From positions 1,439,557 through 1,503,556 of the forward strand of contig JH720305.1 in assembly GCA_000231825.2 (NCBI GenBank): a stretch of DNA of 64,000 nucleotides, written 5' to 3'. The translations under genes were made by a program, and so were the position numbers. Origin of the DNA: Tetrahymena elliotti 4EA. Its lineage: Eukaryota > Ciliophora > Oligohymenophorea > Hymenostomatida > Tetrahymenidae. Of this stretch, positions 35,184 through 48,697 are shown one piece after another. The stretch's first letter is position 1. The number at the start of each line of letters is the position of its first letter. Under the pieces are notes generated by a model. The model saw only the letters and a program-made list of their open reading frames with translations. It ran no database searches and was not told where the DNA came from.

Positions 35184-38100
35184 TCAGGGAACCCTCACTT
35201 CTACAGATTTTTTAAGATACGTTAGTTTTTAGAACATTCTTTAAGAAACAGAGAGGTCTGGATTATAAAGAAGCCACTACTTTACTGTGTCTTTTTCAGT
35301 AAATTAAATAAGTAAATTGCCTCCATCAATAATAAACATATATTTAATATCATCTATCCTCTTTTTGGGACATTTAGTATCATATGGGGAAGAGGGAAAG
35401 AGAAAACAAAGTAGGCCTCTAATAGAAAATAGTTTAGGCTATACTTTTTTATTGTAAATAAAATTTTCATCTATACCAATAATGCGCTTTGATAATTTGG
35501 ATACTTTATTACTTACATATGTTACTTTAGTTACATCAAACTCCTCATATCTTGTCATAGAAATAGGATCTTAATTGATCTAATCTCTATATAAATGTAC
35601 TTACTTGGCTTATTTTTTAGCCAAAATTTTAGTAGGACTTTAGTTAATAATTAAATCAGAATCATCTTCGTCTTCGTCATCATCTAAATCTTCATCTACA
35701 AAAATAGAATCTTCTTATCCATTAGTATATTGATTTACAAGGTCATTATGAGTGTTAATTGCTTATTTATCGTCATCAATAGACCCTCCTTGCCTATCTT
35801 CGTATTCTCTTCTGATAACCTTTAATGAACTATCATTAATGATCTTTAAAGGCATTTTTAAATCAAGTTCTACATCATTTTCTACCCCAAAAATCTTTGC
35901 CTTGATTATATAATTTTTTCTATCTATATCGATTTTTTTTTTTTTTATTAATTCTTCAAATATGTCATCTACATATTTATCTTTATCTACTCTAATAAAT
36001 GTTGAGTATTCTTTTTCTTTACACTCAACCTTAAATACTAACTAGCCTGCTTTAGCATAAACTAACTAAAATTCTTTCAGTTCATAATCATGATCATTTT
36101 CTGTTTCATTTACATCTTCTACTTCTACCAAACAACAAGCATTCTCCTAAGATTCCTCAGTAGCATCTAGCATGGTCATATTGTCTCCTTATTCACAAGA
36201 CTCCAGTTAAGGCTTGTAAACTTCTGAAGGCCTAGATCCTAGATTTGGGAAAATTTTATATCTTTATGGTTAATATGGAAACTTCAATAGGCTTTGGTTG
36301 AGTGCACTTTTCTATTTATAACACTAAAGAGCAAATTTTACAAATTGTAATACAGTCGTTTTTTCATAGTTGATTAAGCAATCTATATAAGTATCCTCCC
36401 TTGCAAAAAAGTATACTCTTAAAGGTTTCAAGTCAGGGCTATTCCTATTTCCCATCACAAAAGGTTTATCTGAATTTTCTTTTTATAAAAATAATAAAAG
36501 ACATTTTTTTCTTCTTGTTTGATAAATAAATTAAATAATTTACCTCCATCTTCTGGATTTTATTTAAGGAGTGAAATCTATCTCAAGAAAAATCTTGATT
36601 CAATTACATGTAGAGGCAGTTCTTTAAATAGGTTTTTTATTTCAACTACTTCTTATGAATCAGCTGGTTTCTCTTTTGGATTGTTATTTGTGTGTTATTT
36701 CATCAGCTATTGAAGCTCACAAGCTACACAACCATCTTATGGTAGATCATTGACTACAACATGATTATGATTAGGATTCATTTCTCCAATTTTTTTCATT
36801 TATAATAAATACTTTTCTTAATCATAAAAAACTGTATTGCTTCTATGTTATCTTAACCTAGTAGTAAGCATCTTTATGTCTATATCATTTTGATTAGATG
36901 TTTCATATTAGATAGATGGAAGCTAATTTTCAATATTTTTAGAACCTTCAGGTTACATAGAAGATTATTTTGATTCTTTTTATGAGTGCTATGAAGAATC
37001 AATGCTTTGATTATTGATGAAAAAATTTGGTTCTAATTAATTATTTTATTAGTCTTTTTATTCAGTGTTTTATGCAGTATTTTTTCCAGAATTTTTTAAG
37101 TGATTTAATCCACCACTTTAAGCCAAATCATTATTTTGATTTTCATGGTTATAAATATTAGACTAAGTATGCTCTATCTTTAGATCACTAATTTAAATAT
37201 CTTACAAACTAGATATCATATTATTGCTAGGATTGTTGTTATTATTTTAATCAATATTCATTAGGTTATTTTTAATATTTAATATATCATTCTTTTTGTT
37301 TTATTATAAAATAGGAGAGAATAAATGTGATTCACTGTTTTATACAGTCATAAATTTCTTTTACTCATTAGTATCATCATCATATACTTGTAAATTTTAT
37401 AACGTCATACTATTGAAATCATTTTTTTGTCCAATAAAAGGAGTATTATAAAATTGATTGCTTAGTCTATTAAATTATCCATGAACAGTAGGAAATTAAG
37501 CGGAATTCTAAACTTCTTCTTGCTCAAGCTCTTTTGTTTTCTGATTCAATAAAGATACTAATCGAGTGTTAAATTTTTGATTATTTTTCTGTTGATTTAA
37601 ATCATCTTGGACATTCTAGAATGCTATTTCTAAATTTGTTTATAAGCGACTATGAATCACTTGGCTATCATTTTATCTCTCACTTTTAATAGATACACCC
37701 ATATTAAATTCTTCACTTTTGATAGCTTTATTTGTGAAATTTAACGGTTCACTTCTCACTAATGGTTAACCTAGTTAGGAATAATTCATATCTTAATTTT
37801 AGTTTGATTATTATTAGAATGCAACAGCTATTCCCCTTGAGTCTATTTCTTCCTAAGAGCTAACCATAGTTTTATTATTAAAAATTTAAGTTTGAACTTT
37901 TATTTATTAAGTTGTATTTTGATTTTAAAGATTATTAGCTCCTCTCTCTCCACTGCATAGTTTATCTTTATCACTAGGAATTACAAGAGTATGCATAGAG
38001 CTTTACGATGTAATATTATTACTAGTACTATGATTACTAATTTAGCGTATACTTCTGTTATGAATTATTCTTTCTTAATTCTACTCTTATTTTATCTATT

Positions 38101-38755
38101 CTTACTAACTAATGAGCATTTGCACTTAATTAGGTATTCCAATAACTGTCTACATTCTTCCTCTCCTTTGATGATGAGCTATTTTCTTAATATGAGGATT
38201 TACTTACTACACAGCTTCATTTATTTCCTTTAATAATTCTTCAGCTGTTTGCTATTTTACATCAATAAGACACATTTTTAGCCTTTCCTAAGGATTATTC
38301 AATTCCTAAATAATTTATTTTATCTATTGCTTATCATATTCATCATGAAATGTACCAATCATTTTTCTACTAATTCTCATATCATTTAATGGAGAATTAT
38401 CTCCATTTAGATCTGAGAATATATCATCACTCCCTTCTATATTTGGTCTTTTTTTTATTGCTCTAGCCAATCTAAAATCATCTTAAATAGTTGAGTCATT
38501 ATTTTCCCCATTTTCATTTTCAACTTCTTCATGGGCTTAATTATGAAATATATCTCCCCTTAATACTTTTTTCAAAATATCATTTTTGCCAGCTTCTTCA
38601 TCAAAAGAAACCTCAGTGGAATCAAAGTTAAAAACTTTTTGCTTTTTGCCATCATGCTCTTAAACTTCTTTATCATCATCATAATCAACAAATTTTAAAT
38701 GGATAACATTATCCTACTTATTCTGAATTAGATCTTCGAATTCTTCAAAGTCCAT
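35184..38755 (-). CDS. SIN1: SIN1/AVO1-type TORC2 subunit (CRIM, RBD-like and PH regions)
   Basis: Two exons, 38755-36544 and 36478-35184, join in phase across a 65-bp intron to give 1168 residues (ATG 38753-38755, TGA 35184-35186). The N-terminal 730 residues are acidic and Q/N-rich. Exon 2 opens with a CRIM-like segment (residues about 742-790: PFVMGNRNSPDLKPLRVYFF, then TTVLQFVKFALQCY). A ubiquitin-like, RBD-type segment follows (VFKVECKEKEYSTFIRV, then YVDDIFEEL). The C-terminal 118 residues (1051-1168) fit the Sin1-type PH domain (FDVTKVTYVSNKVSKL, RIIGIDENFIYN, MFIIDGGNLLIQF, final W). In this family CRIM recruits AGC-kinase substrates to TORC2, and the PH domain binds phosphoinositides. 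The assignment rests on domain order and short motifs; overall divergence is high. Confidence 0.75.
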
Positions 38756-39599
38756 TTCAATGATATTGATAGTATAATTTATCGAAATAAATAATCTTCT
38801 TTTTTCCTATCAAAAAATTTTTATAATGAAGTGACAAAAAATACATAATAAAAAAAAAATATTGAATAAATAAATACTGATCATTAACATATAAAATCTA
38901 TCTAGATAATAATAAATAAATATAATAGATTGATAGATTTAAGTAAAAAAAAAAATTAAACTTAATAAATATTTCTACAAAGCACTATCAAAGTAAAGAT
39001 ATTAATTTTTAAGCACAAATAAATCCATGCATAGATATTTAAATCTTACTAAAGACATTCTAACTAAATAACTGCTATTTACATTAAATCTTTTTGTTTT
39101 TTCTACTAAGTTAAATTTTGCTCATCTTTTCATTCAATCTCATCCTGTATTTATTTGTGCAATAAATAAAATGAGCTATTTTCATTTTCTAAACTTTGCA
39201 TTTATTTACTATTATCTATCCAAGTAAGAACAATCATAAAATTAAATATCTTCATAAAAAATCAGTATGATTAATATTCTTATTCTTTAACCAAATCATA
39301 TTTTTCGTGATCATATTCTGTCAAAAAATCGTTTTTTAAAAAATATTAATTAACATTTAAAACATCTTATAATAATAATTTCAATTATTTGTATTCTAAT
39401 TAATTCTTCTAATACTATTAATTTTTTTGTTGCTATTTAAATTGATTAACGAAACTACTGATTAAGATAATGTATATTGAATTTATATTCAATTATTTGT
39501 AGAATATAATAATTTAAGAGATTTATCAAAGTTTAACTTCTAAAGAGTCATAAAATTGGTTGATAGAATAATTTAGGTGTTAAGTTAGGTTAAATTAAA
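38756..39599. other. Intergenic, divergent promoters
   Basis: 844 bp between divergently transcribed genes, so both promoters should be here. AT-rich, with runs of A; no motif recognised. Confidence 0.6.
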
Positions 39600-42500
39600 A
39601 TGAAGAGCCAAAGTAGTGAAGTATTAAAAATTACTTTGGGCAACAAAATTTTGGTTCCTGAATTCGAAAAGCTTTAGAAAATGGAAAAGCTGCTTTCAAA
39701 AGTGGAAAGTGACATTTCAAAAAGAATTAAGGATTTAGATAGATCTTCAATATTAGATACAATGAAGAAAGTAAAAATAAATAAACCAAAACATTTATCA
39801 TTTCATATAAATCAATTTCAAGAATTACATTTTTTTTAAATATTGAATAGACGTCTTAGCTTTATTAGCTGATTCTTGGAGAATTGCATTTCTAATTAGG
39901 AGAACTTAAATTAGACAAATATACATCAATCATTCAAAAGATATTTAGTGGATAAAATATGCTTTTAGAAATAATCTTAAAAATAAAAATAAATACAGAG
40001 TAACTAAATGAATAACAATTATTGGATACTATGAACTCCATTCAAGCCAAGAGTATATAGAGAACCAGCTCTGCAGAAAGAGATGCTAAATCAAGTGATA
40101 AATTGATAACACCTAGATTATATGGATAAAAAAGCAGTACAATTAAAAAACAAACAGTTGTTGTGCATTAACAAAATAATGATAAAGTAAATCCAGATAT
40201 TTTATATATTATTTAAAATGTTATTTTCTTTTTTATAAAAGAAATCTATTAAAAAATTTAAATATTATTAATAATATACTTTTTCACTGAATTAAAAATT
40301 AAAAAATTAATTATAAAACAAAAGAAATTAGCTGATAAAGCAACAGATACAGAAATAGATAGATAAGATGCAAAGAGATTGAGTTAGATCCAATTTAAAT
40401 AAATTGAATTGAACAATATTGCTCAGGAGCTTAATGAAGCAAGCGATGATGTTTCTGAATTCTTAAAAAATAGAAAAAATATTAATGTTGATGCATCTAA
40501 TGCAGAGAAATAGCTTAAACAGGTTCTAAAAGATCTAGCTGTAAAAAAGAAAAGGGCAGAATAAAGTATTTAAGAAATTAATTAATTCTATTTTATAAGA
40601 TTTATTTTTATTTAATTAGTTGAATAAGAAGGATATGCTCTTTTGAGTAAAGAAGAAAATTTGAAATAAGGCTATCAAATTATGGAAAGTGAGCTAGTTA
40701 GTGGACTTAAAGATGTTGCTTTAAAGGCTAAATAAGCATAAGAGTTTTAGCTTAAGTAAAACTTTAAACTTGCAAGAGAAAATATTGAAGGGATAGACTA
40801 ATCAGTTTAAGTAAAATAATTAATTTTATTTGATTTCTAGATTATTTTTTAAACAAATAGACAGAAAAAGATGTCTTAAAAGAAAGGTTTGATAAATTGA
40901 TGCTAGAAACAAAGGCTAAAGATAAAAAGCTAGCTGATGCTGAGAAAAAGATCAAAGAATAAAAGAAAGATTATGAATTATAGGAGTAAAAGGCATAGAA
41001 ATTATAACAAAAAGTTGATGAATATTAGTTCTAAGAAAAGAAAAGAGAAGATGAGTCAAGAAAAGTAAAAAAAGATAAAGATCTTATCATTATTAGCTAG
41101 CAAGAAAAAGAAAGACTTAAGAAATATATTGAAGAAAATATTAAACTTAAAATAAAGATGAAAGCTATTATTGACGATATCAAATTATTTTAAGATGAAA
41201 CTAAGACTAATTTTGATAGGTTTAGGCGATATGTTATGAGCACAAACCTAAATGATGAACAGAAAAAAGCTATCATATAAAGAGCAGAAGAGTTGTTTAA
41301 GTATGATTTGAACAAGAGACTAAATATTAAAGAACTAGAAGTTTTATGCAGATTTGAAACTGATATGATTAAAGATTCTCTAATCAAAGAGCTTTGTGGT
41401 TTCGATGCTACCAATTTAGTAATTAATTGTTTTATAGTTAGTTTTATTTTTTAAATTGTTTTTTTGGTTTTATTATTTATAGGTTAAAAAGATTAAACAA
41501 GAACAAAAATAGAAAGAGTAAGATAGACTTAACAATCCTAACTATGATGAGGACTTTGATCCCGAACTTCTTGAAGAGGGATAAAGGATTATCATTAAAA
41601 AAACTAAAAAGAAAGTACAAAGAATGAATTCTAGAGGTAATTAATCATGAAATTTAATATTTGAAGTTAAATTTATACTGATATATGTTATTTTCTTTAA
41701 CTGTCGTATTTAATGTTTTATTTAAATATGATTTTAAAATGATAGGTGAATGGGTTGAGGAAGAAATTGAGGTTGAAGAGGAAGTAGTTGTAGATAAAAA
41801 TGGTAATGAAATAAGAAAAAGAGAAAAACCATAAGCTGGCATCTATACAGATCCTGCTATGATTGAATTCATAAATAAGCATGGTGGTTTAGCCATTGGT
41901 GGTAGTAAATTTATTCTTCCATAAAAACCTTCTAAACCTGTTGCCATGGATGGATCTCAAGTAAAAGAAGGAGAATGGTTTACTGATAAAAAAGGAAATA
42001 AAGTTAAGATGACAAAAAATTAAAACGGAGAAGAAGAATATGAAATTGAGGAAAGTAACCAAAGAGAATATATTTTTTATATTTTTAATAATTATTTTAA
42101 ATTAAATTAGAATATGTTGATGAAAATGGTGTTGAGAGAACTAGAATTAAAAAAATGAAAGTCAAAGTTGATGCAGTAAATAAAAAAAACTAATACATTA
42201 TTATTGTGAACATTTATATAATTTTAAATAATTGAAGAATGGGGAAGAATACACTGAAGAAGTATATATTGACCCTGCTACTGGATAGAAAGTTCATGTA
42301 GTTAAAAAAGTTATTAAAGATAAAGATGGAAATGTAAATTTATTTCTAATATCCAAATAATAACTTTTTATTAGGATATAATAGAAGAAATCACAACCGA
42401 TGAAAATGGAAACAAAATTGTTAAAAGTAAAATTTATATCAAAAAGCAAATTTGTTCTAAATGTTTTAAATTTATTAAGGGACAAAAGTCAAAAAGGATA

Positions 42501-45500
42501 AAGATGGAAATGATATCATTGAAGAAGAAATTATTGATTAATTTGGAAATAAATAAATTGTTAAGGTAATTTGTTAATTTTTAGTTTTATGTTTACATCT
42601 CAATGCTTTTATTGTATAGACAAAAAGAATGAAGGATGCTAATGGAAATGATATTATAGTTAAGGAAATTGTTAATGCTGATGGTAGTAAAATTGTTGTA
42701 ACTGAAAAAATTGATAAAAATGGATAGAGGGTTATCATAGAAGAAAAAACAGATAAATTTGGCAAAAAAACCAAAGTAAGATTTAAATTTTATAATTACT
42801 ATATAATTTAAATTTAATTTGACCTTAATAGACTGAGAAAAAAATTGTTGTTGGAGCAGATGGAAAACCTGTTATTGGTAAATCATTTTATTTTCATTGG
42901 CTAAGTAAAAATAATTTAAAAAATAAAGAGGAAACAATAATTGATGAAAAAGGAAATAAAATAGTTAAAAAAACAAATTTACTTGTCGATGAAAATGGAA
43001 ATTCCTACACTTAAGAAGTTACTGTTGATGCTTAAGGAAATAAAGTTATCAAAGTAAAAATAATAGATTATTTTTTTCAAAGAAAATTAATGGTATTTAA
43101 TGATTTAGAACATTAGACAAAAGGTTGATGCAGAAGGTAATAAATATACTGAAGAAGAGATTATTAATCAAGATGGAACTAAAACAATTGTTAAAAAGAA
43201 AATTGATGCAAACGGCAATTAAGTTATAGAAGAAGAAATTATAGGAGCTGATGGAAGTAAAAAAACAGTAATAAAGAAAGTTGATTAGTTTGGAAACTAA
43301 ATAATAGAAGAAGTTATAACTAATGCAGATGGAACAAAAAGAGTTATCAAAAAGAAGATAGATAAAAACGGAAACCAAATAGAAGTATGTTTATTATTTT
43401 TAATAGATTTATTATTAAAAATCATTTTAAACTAGGAAGAAGAAATTATTGATTAATTTGGTAATAAGATTATTATCAAGAAAATTCAAAATAAAGATGG
43501 GACTATAACTGAAGAGAGGTATTTTTTATATTTTTAATAAACATACCTTTATCAAATTTCCATAAATAATTAGAATTAATCTGATAACAGGAGAGAAGAT
43601 TATTACCAAGAAAAAAATAGATGAATAGGGGTATTAAAAATAATTTATACTAATTTTATAAAATTGACTTTTATTATAGCCGAGAAATTATAGAAGAAAC
43701 CATTATTGATGCTAATGGAAAAGCTACAACTAAAAAGAAAGTTGTGACAAAGGACATGTTAGGCAACACTTATGTTGGTAAATTAATAGATTTTATTGTT
43801 CTTTACTTAATTTTATATTTTTTTATTTAGAGGAGTCATACGTAGATCCAAATACTGGAGAAATGATAACTGTCAAAAAGAAAATTTACAAATCAAAAGA
43901 TGGAAAAGAAGTTGTAGAAGAGCAGATCATTGATTCAAAAGGAAATGTTAAAAATGTAATTTCTTTCTAATTAAAAAAACAACTTTTAAATATTTTTACT
44001 AAAGATTAAAAAAAAAGTTTTTAAAGATAGCCAAGGCAGAGAAATTACAGAAGAAGAAGTAATTCTTAAAATAATTGTGTTACCAAACATTAAACTTGCT
44101 TAATTAAATAGATTATAGGGCAAGATGGTAAAAAATACACTGTAAAGAAGATTGCCTATACTGATGCAGATGGAAATAGAATTGAAGAAGTAAATATTTC
44201 TTTAATAATTCATTCTTTTTATGAAAATATTTATAATAAATTCTCTAAAATAAAAGGAAGAAATTATAGATTCTTAGGGAAATAAAGTCATAATAAGTAT
44301 TAAAATTTAAATAAAATATTTTATTCAATTTTATTTTCATTAAAAAAGAAAAAAAAATTGGAGCTGATGGAAAATAAACCATCGAAGAAACTAAAATCTC
44401 TAAAGACGGAAAGAAAACAGGTTTGGTGATTTACATTTATAAGCTTTTATTTTTAATAAATTAAAATAATTATTTATAGTTACTCATCAAGTCATCAATA
44501 AAGATGGTACTATTGAAGAAACAGTTATTGACTCAAACGGAAAAGTAACAAAAAGAAAACTCAAACTTGGAACAGTTGATAAAGAAATACAAGTAGAGAC
44601 TTTAAATGGGAATAACCAATTGAAGAGTGTATTACTTTAACTTGGTTGTCCTTCTGACAAAGTTGATGAACTAGTAGATGCTATCATGAAATTTATTACT
44701 AAAGGAGAAGCCATTGTAGTGGGTGACACATAAAAAATTGCAACCAAAATTAATGAGTAATATGAATATTAATTTATTTTACTAAAATTATATTATCTAA
44801 AGAAAAGGTCTTAGTCTTCCTGGGTACTCCAAGCTACCTGAAAGGAAAGGAAAAAAAGGAAGAAAGTCTGATGATGAAGATGAAAATTAAGACAAATTAG
44901 AATAATTGGATGGTCTAAACGAAGAATAATTAGTTGAAGCTCTCTTTAAAAAGATGAACCAGAAAAGTAATAATAATTTTATTTTTTTCAAAAATACCAA
45001 TTATTTTATTCATTTTAAATAGAAGGAGAAATGGCAGATCTTCTAAGAACAATTAGAGGGCATTTTGGAAAATAAAATGATGAAGATATTAATTTGGAAG
45101 ATTTCAAAAAATACTTTAAGAAATTTGCAGAGGTACATTTAAAATGTGGAGAGAACTGCCCTCATTTAAGAAGGTTTTACGAAAGGCTAGGATTTACATG
45201 GGCAAGATACAGGAGACGTTATTTAAAATTAAAAGATACTAGAATATAAGCATTCAACAAAATAAAAGACTAAGAACCTCCTGAGTAATAACTTCCAATT
45301 AAGAATGCTATCCGTAATACATCTCCTGAAAAATCTATAAATTAAACTGTCTTTTAATCTGCTCAAAAATCCCAAACTCAAATAGCCAGTTAAAGGAGAG
45401 TAACAAATGATGAAGAAATTGATAAGTAATCATGGAACAATTATGACAGTATTTTATCAAAAGAATAGCTTAATTCTAGTTTGGAGCAATAACCCTAAGA

Positions 45501-45531
45501 GTCAAACAAAAAAATATAGTTTAAATAATGA
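39600..45531 (+). CDS. Large coiled-coil protein with Asp-Gly-Asn repeats, unknown function
   Basis: A multi-exon plus-strand gene runs from ATG 39600 (MKSQSSEVLKITLGNK) to TGA 45529-45531. The N-terminal part has a helical globular segment (LYQLILGELHFQLGELKL) and a basic linker. A long coiled coil follows, coded between about 40320 and 41430 (for example LKERFDKLMLETKAKDKK and EKERLKKYIEENIKLKIK). From about 41740 to 44560 the exons encode some thirty copies of a short repeat, DADGNKIVKKKIxDxxGNxxxEE. The C-terminal region contains LLQLGCPSDKVDELVDAI and CGENCPHLRRFYERLGF, and ends in a Ser/Gln-rich tail. Introns are 45-110 bp. Exons cut through the repeats rather than matching them one to one. 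A structural role in cortex or cilia is possible but is only an inference from architecture. Confidence 0.8.
41740..44560 (+). repeat. Protein-level array of DxxGN beta-type repeats
   Basis: Translated repeats of about 20-26 residues share a core aspartate, glycine, asparagine turn followed by alternating hydrophobic/basic residues and an acidic end. Examples are DENGNKIVKSK, DKDGNDIIEEEIIDQFGN, DANGNDIIVKEIVNADGS, DANGNQVIEEEIIGADGS and DKNGNQIE. Alternating polar and non-polar residues suggest short beta strands joined by DxxGN turns. The nucleotide sequence of the repeats is diverged, so the array is old or under protein-level selection. Confidence 0.75.
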
Positions 45532-46006
45532 ATTTTTTGTAAAAAGAAATCAATTAAAGAAAAGCAAATTAATTATTTATTTTTAAAGGAAAAATTTGAT
45601 TGAAAATTAGTTTCAAACACACTTAATCTATGTATTTATTGTATTGATATTTGATATATTTTCTTATCATTTAAGATATATTGATAATTAACTTTATCTT
45701 TTATGCTCCTTTTTAAATTTTCATTATCTCAAATTCTAAGTCTCTATCTAATTCATCTACTACTTACAAATATAATAAAAATAATAGTATATTAAAAAAT
45801 TTTTAAATGTATAAAATTTAAAATTCTTTTAATTTTTTGGAAAATTTATATCTTTTTATTATTATGGATTAAAATTCTTAATTACATACAAACTAAAAAA
45901 ATAAAAAACTGAATTTCTATTATGATTCTTAAAATCCATTTGACACAAAAAAATATCAAAATTTCGTATCTTACACTAACTTAAATTTATAAAAAATATA
46001 AATTCT
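45532..46006. other. Intergenic between convergent genes
   Basis: 475 bp of AT-rich sequence between the stops of two convergent genes; it should hold both polyadenylation regions. No other feature seen. Confidence 0.6.
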
Positions 46007-47788
46007 TCAAAATGTTTTAGGATCCTTAGGTTTTTCTGGTTCGTCAGGACTGTAAAACCCGATGAATTTAGGAACTATTGTTGGAAGGGTAGTAATTAGG
46101 GTAATGGCTAAAGAAGTAAATATGTCCTAAAAATTAACTTCAATCAAATTCAAGAAAAGATATTTGTATTCTGATTTATCATTTTCAACTGATCTAATGA
46201 TTTTCTTGACACTTTTTCTTATAGATTCTAACAGTTTTCTCCTCAACTTTCCTAAGCTTTCAGTAGTTTTATCATAGACAATTCCATCAAGTTATTCATT
46301 CTTTTCTATAAATTCTCTGCTCATAAGTTTTATTTTTTTAATTACAACACCATAAATGTTTTCTACAGTTTCACTTACAGGTTTTTAATTTTCATCTAAA
46401 AAGATGCAATCAAAGTAGTAATCATACATAGTGATAAGATCATCAACGACATCAGATAAACTTCTAAGATTTTAAAGCATATCATCAAATGTATCATTGT
46501 ACTTAGTGCCATAGTAGAATCTAAACAATAAGAAGAAACTCAAAAAGACAAAGTCAAATGAGCTTTCGATAACTAAGATAGGATTCAATAAGATAGATTC
46601 TTTTTCAAATATCCAGTAAAGCTCAAAGAAGGAAGAGAAAACAATTAAAGTGACAAAAACAAAGTAGAAAAATAGACAGAAATAAGATACTTCTAATACT
46701 TACATAAATTCATTATCTGAAGAGAGGATTACTTTTCTGTAATTATCCCATGTTTCCATACTGACAGTGCAAGTAAAGTCAATTTTAGTTCTGATTTCTT
46801 CTTTCATATTCTCCTTTTTTAAATCTCTGAATCTAACTTAATTGCTCAATATGTCTAATGCTTCTTGCTTCTTTCTTAAATCGTAATTACCTAAGATTCT
46901 ATTTAAATTGAAGGCGGTATAGAAATAAAGGAAAATGTTAACAAAAATGTCAAGCAACTGCTTATAATCAAATTAATTCCCAACAAAGTTAAGATATTTA
47001 AAAGCTAAGAATATCTTAATAACTAGGATGCCGATCAAAATGAAATACTATTCAAATTAAGGTTTTCTGTATTTATGAAATTCAGTTATTTCATCTAAAT
47101 CAAAAATATTATTAGGAATGTCTTTACGGCTTGCTTTATGAAAATCAAATAGCTTGTATCTACGAGATAAGTTAGAAACACCATTATCTTTTAATGATTT
47201 AGGTTTGTTTCTAGATTCTGGGAAATCAAACAAAAAGGAACCTTTATCTGCTCCTTCTTCATGAAGATATTAAAATGTGCTAAATGACTTTTGTTGACAA
47301 ATATTCTTAAAGATTTATCCAAAATTAGTGATTTTAGATTACTTGGCTTTAATAAAAGCAAAGACTAAGACTGCATTAAGATAAAAGAACATACTATCAG
47401 CATACATATACCTCAAATTATTATCCTCGATTTTAGAATAAAAAAGAATATACTGCATGTATAAAATAGAGAGGTTAGATAAAATAATCCAGAGCCCAAC
47501 TAGACACATAAAAAAGCAAGATTATTTTTCAATTTTCATTAAGGGAGACACTAAACCTACAATAATCATTACAAAAGGAATCAAAATAAACTCTATGTAA
47601 TATACTAGAGTGGCTACTACAAGTAAGCTTGTTTCATATATCCAACTCGATTCCTCTTAATCTTGGAGTTTTTCCTCTTGATTATCATCTTCATCATAAT
47701 CGTCATTATCTTTGTTATCTCCTAAATCTTCTTCACTTGAAAGAGGATTTAGTTTTTTATCCATTAAATTATTGCTTTTTGTATTCAT
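46007..47788 (-). CDS. Multi-pass membrane protein (about eight spans), unknown function
   Basis: A single intronless frame of 593 residues runs from ATG 47786-47788 to TGA 46007-46009. The N-terminus is polar and acidic (DNKDNDDYDEDDNQEE). Hydrophobic spans follow near residues 52-80, 88-110 and 125-142. A cytoplasmic-looking loop of about 110 residues is next (contains FSTFQYLHEEGADKGSFLF). Further spans are YFILIGILVIKIFLAF, LLDIFVNIFLYFYTAF, CLFFYFVFVTLIVFSSFF and FVFLSFFLLFRFYYG. Near the C-terminus are a basic region (LGKLRRKLLESIRKSVKK) and a last hydrophobic stretch (SLAITLITTLPTIVP). No channel pore, transporter or receptor signature is evident. Codon use and base composition resemble the neighbours but with more G+C than the intergenic DNA, which supports it as a real gene. 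Confidence 0.85.
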
Positions 47789-48697
47789 CTAATTTAATTA
47801 AAAATCTTTTTTATCTAATCTTGCTTATTAAAAAAATATTTATAAACATGATCTATCTATCTATTTATGTATTTATTTGTTTGTTTTAAATAAAATTTTT
47901 AAATGAAAATAAAATCAAACAAATAAATCTATCGTTTTTGCAATGAAGATAAAAAAAACTATTTAGAGTTGATTAATAATAATCAAAAAATATCAAAAAC
48001 CCACTCAACATTAGTAATATTTTGTATTTTATTTTTAATCTAAACTTCTTTTCTTTTTTTGTAAATTCCTTTCAATTAATTTTTCTTCATTAATTATTCT
48101 TTTAAGTCATGCAAATTATTTATATTACAATTCCATATCAAATTATTCTCCTCACGTTTTTGACTTAATTAATCAAGTAATTATTTATTTTATTTTAAAT
48201 TAAAAAAAATATTTTGTAGAATTAAATTTTTTCTAAATTTTTTAATTTCTTAAAAAATTTGAGTATTTTTTTATTTGCTTGAAAATTATAATTATTTTAC
48301 AATAATTATGTGCATTACAAATTTATCAAATATCTTTAAAGGAATTGATTAAAATAGCAGATAAGTAGAATTTTATTAAATATCATTAAAATTCCTAAGT
48401 AATTTTCTTAAAATTTTTATTCAAAGTTGATAAATTTGTGATTGATTATTTTTTAAAACTTTATTTTTCATTTAATTAAACAATATATTAATTTATTAAT
48501 TTGACTAATTTAAATAAAAATGTAATGTTAGTAATGTGATTACAAATAATGGTTTTATTTTATTAAATAGAAATGTTTTTTTTATCAATATAATTTTATT
48601 GACAAATTTATTTAATTTTATAAAAATAAAAAGTGCTGATTGACATGTGAATAAATAAATATTTTTTAATAAATTAATATAATTAGCAGCAATATTG
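47789..48697. other. Intergenic, AT-rich
   Basis: About 0.9 kb between two minus-strand genes with only simple AT sequence. The short frame overlapping 48505-48729 is the shadow of the last exon of the next gene. Confidence 0.6.
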
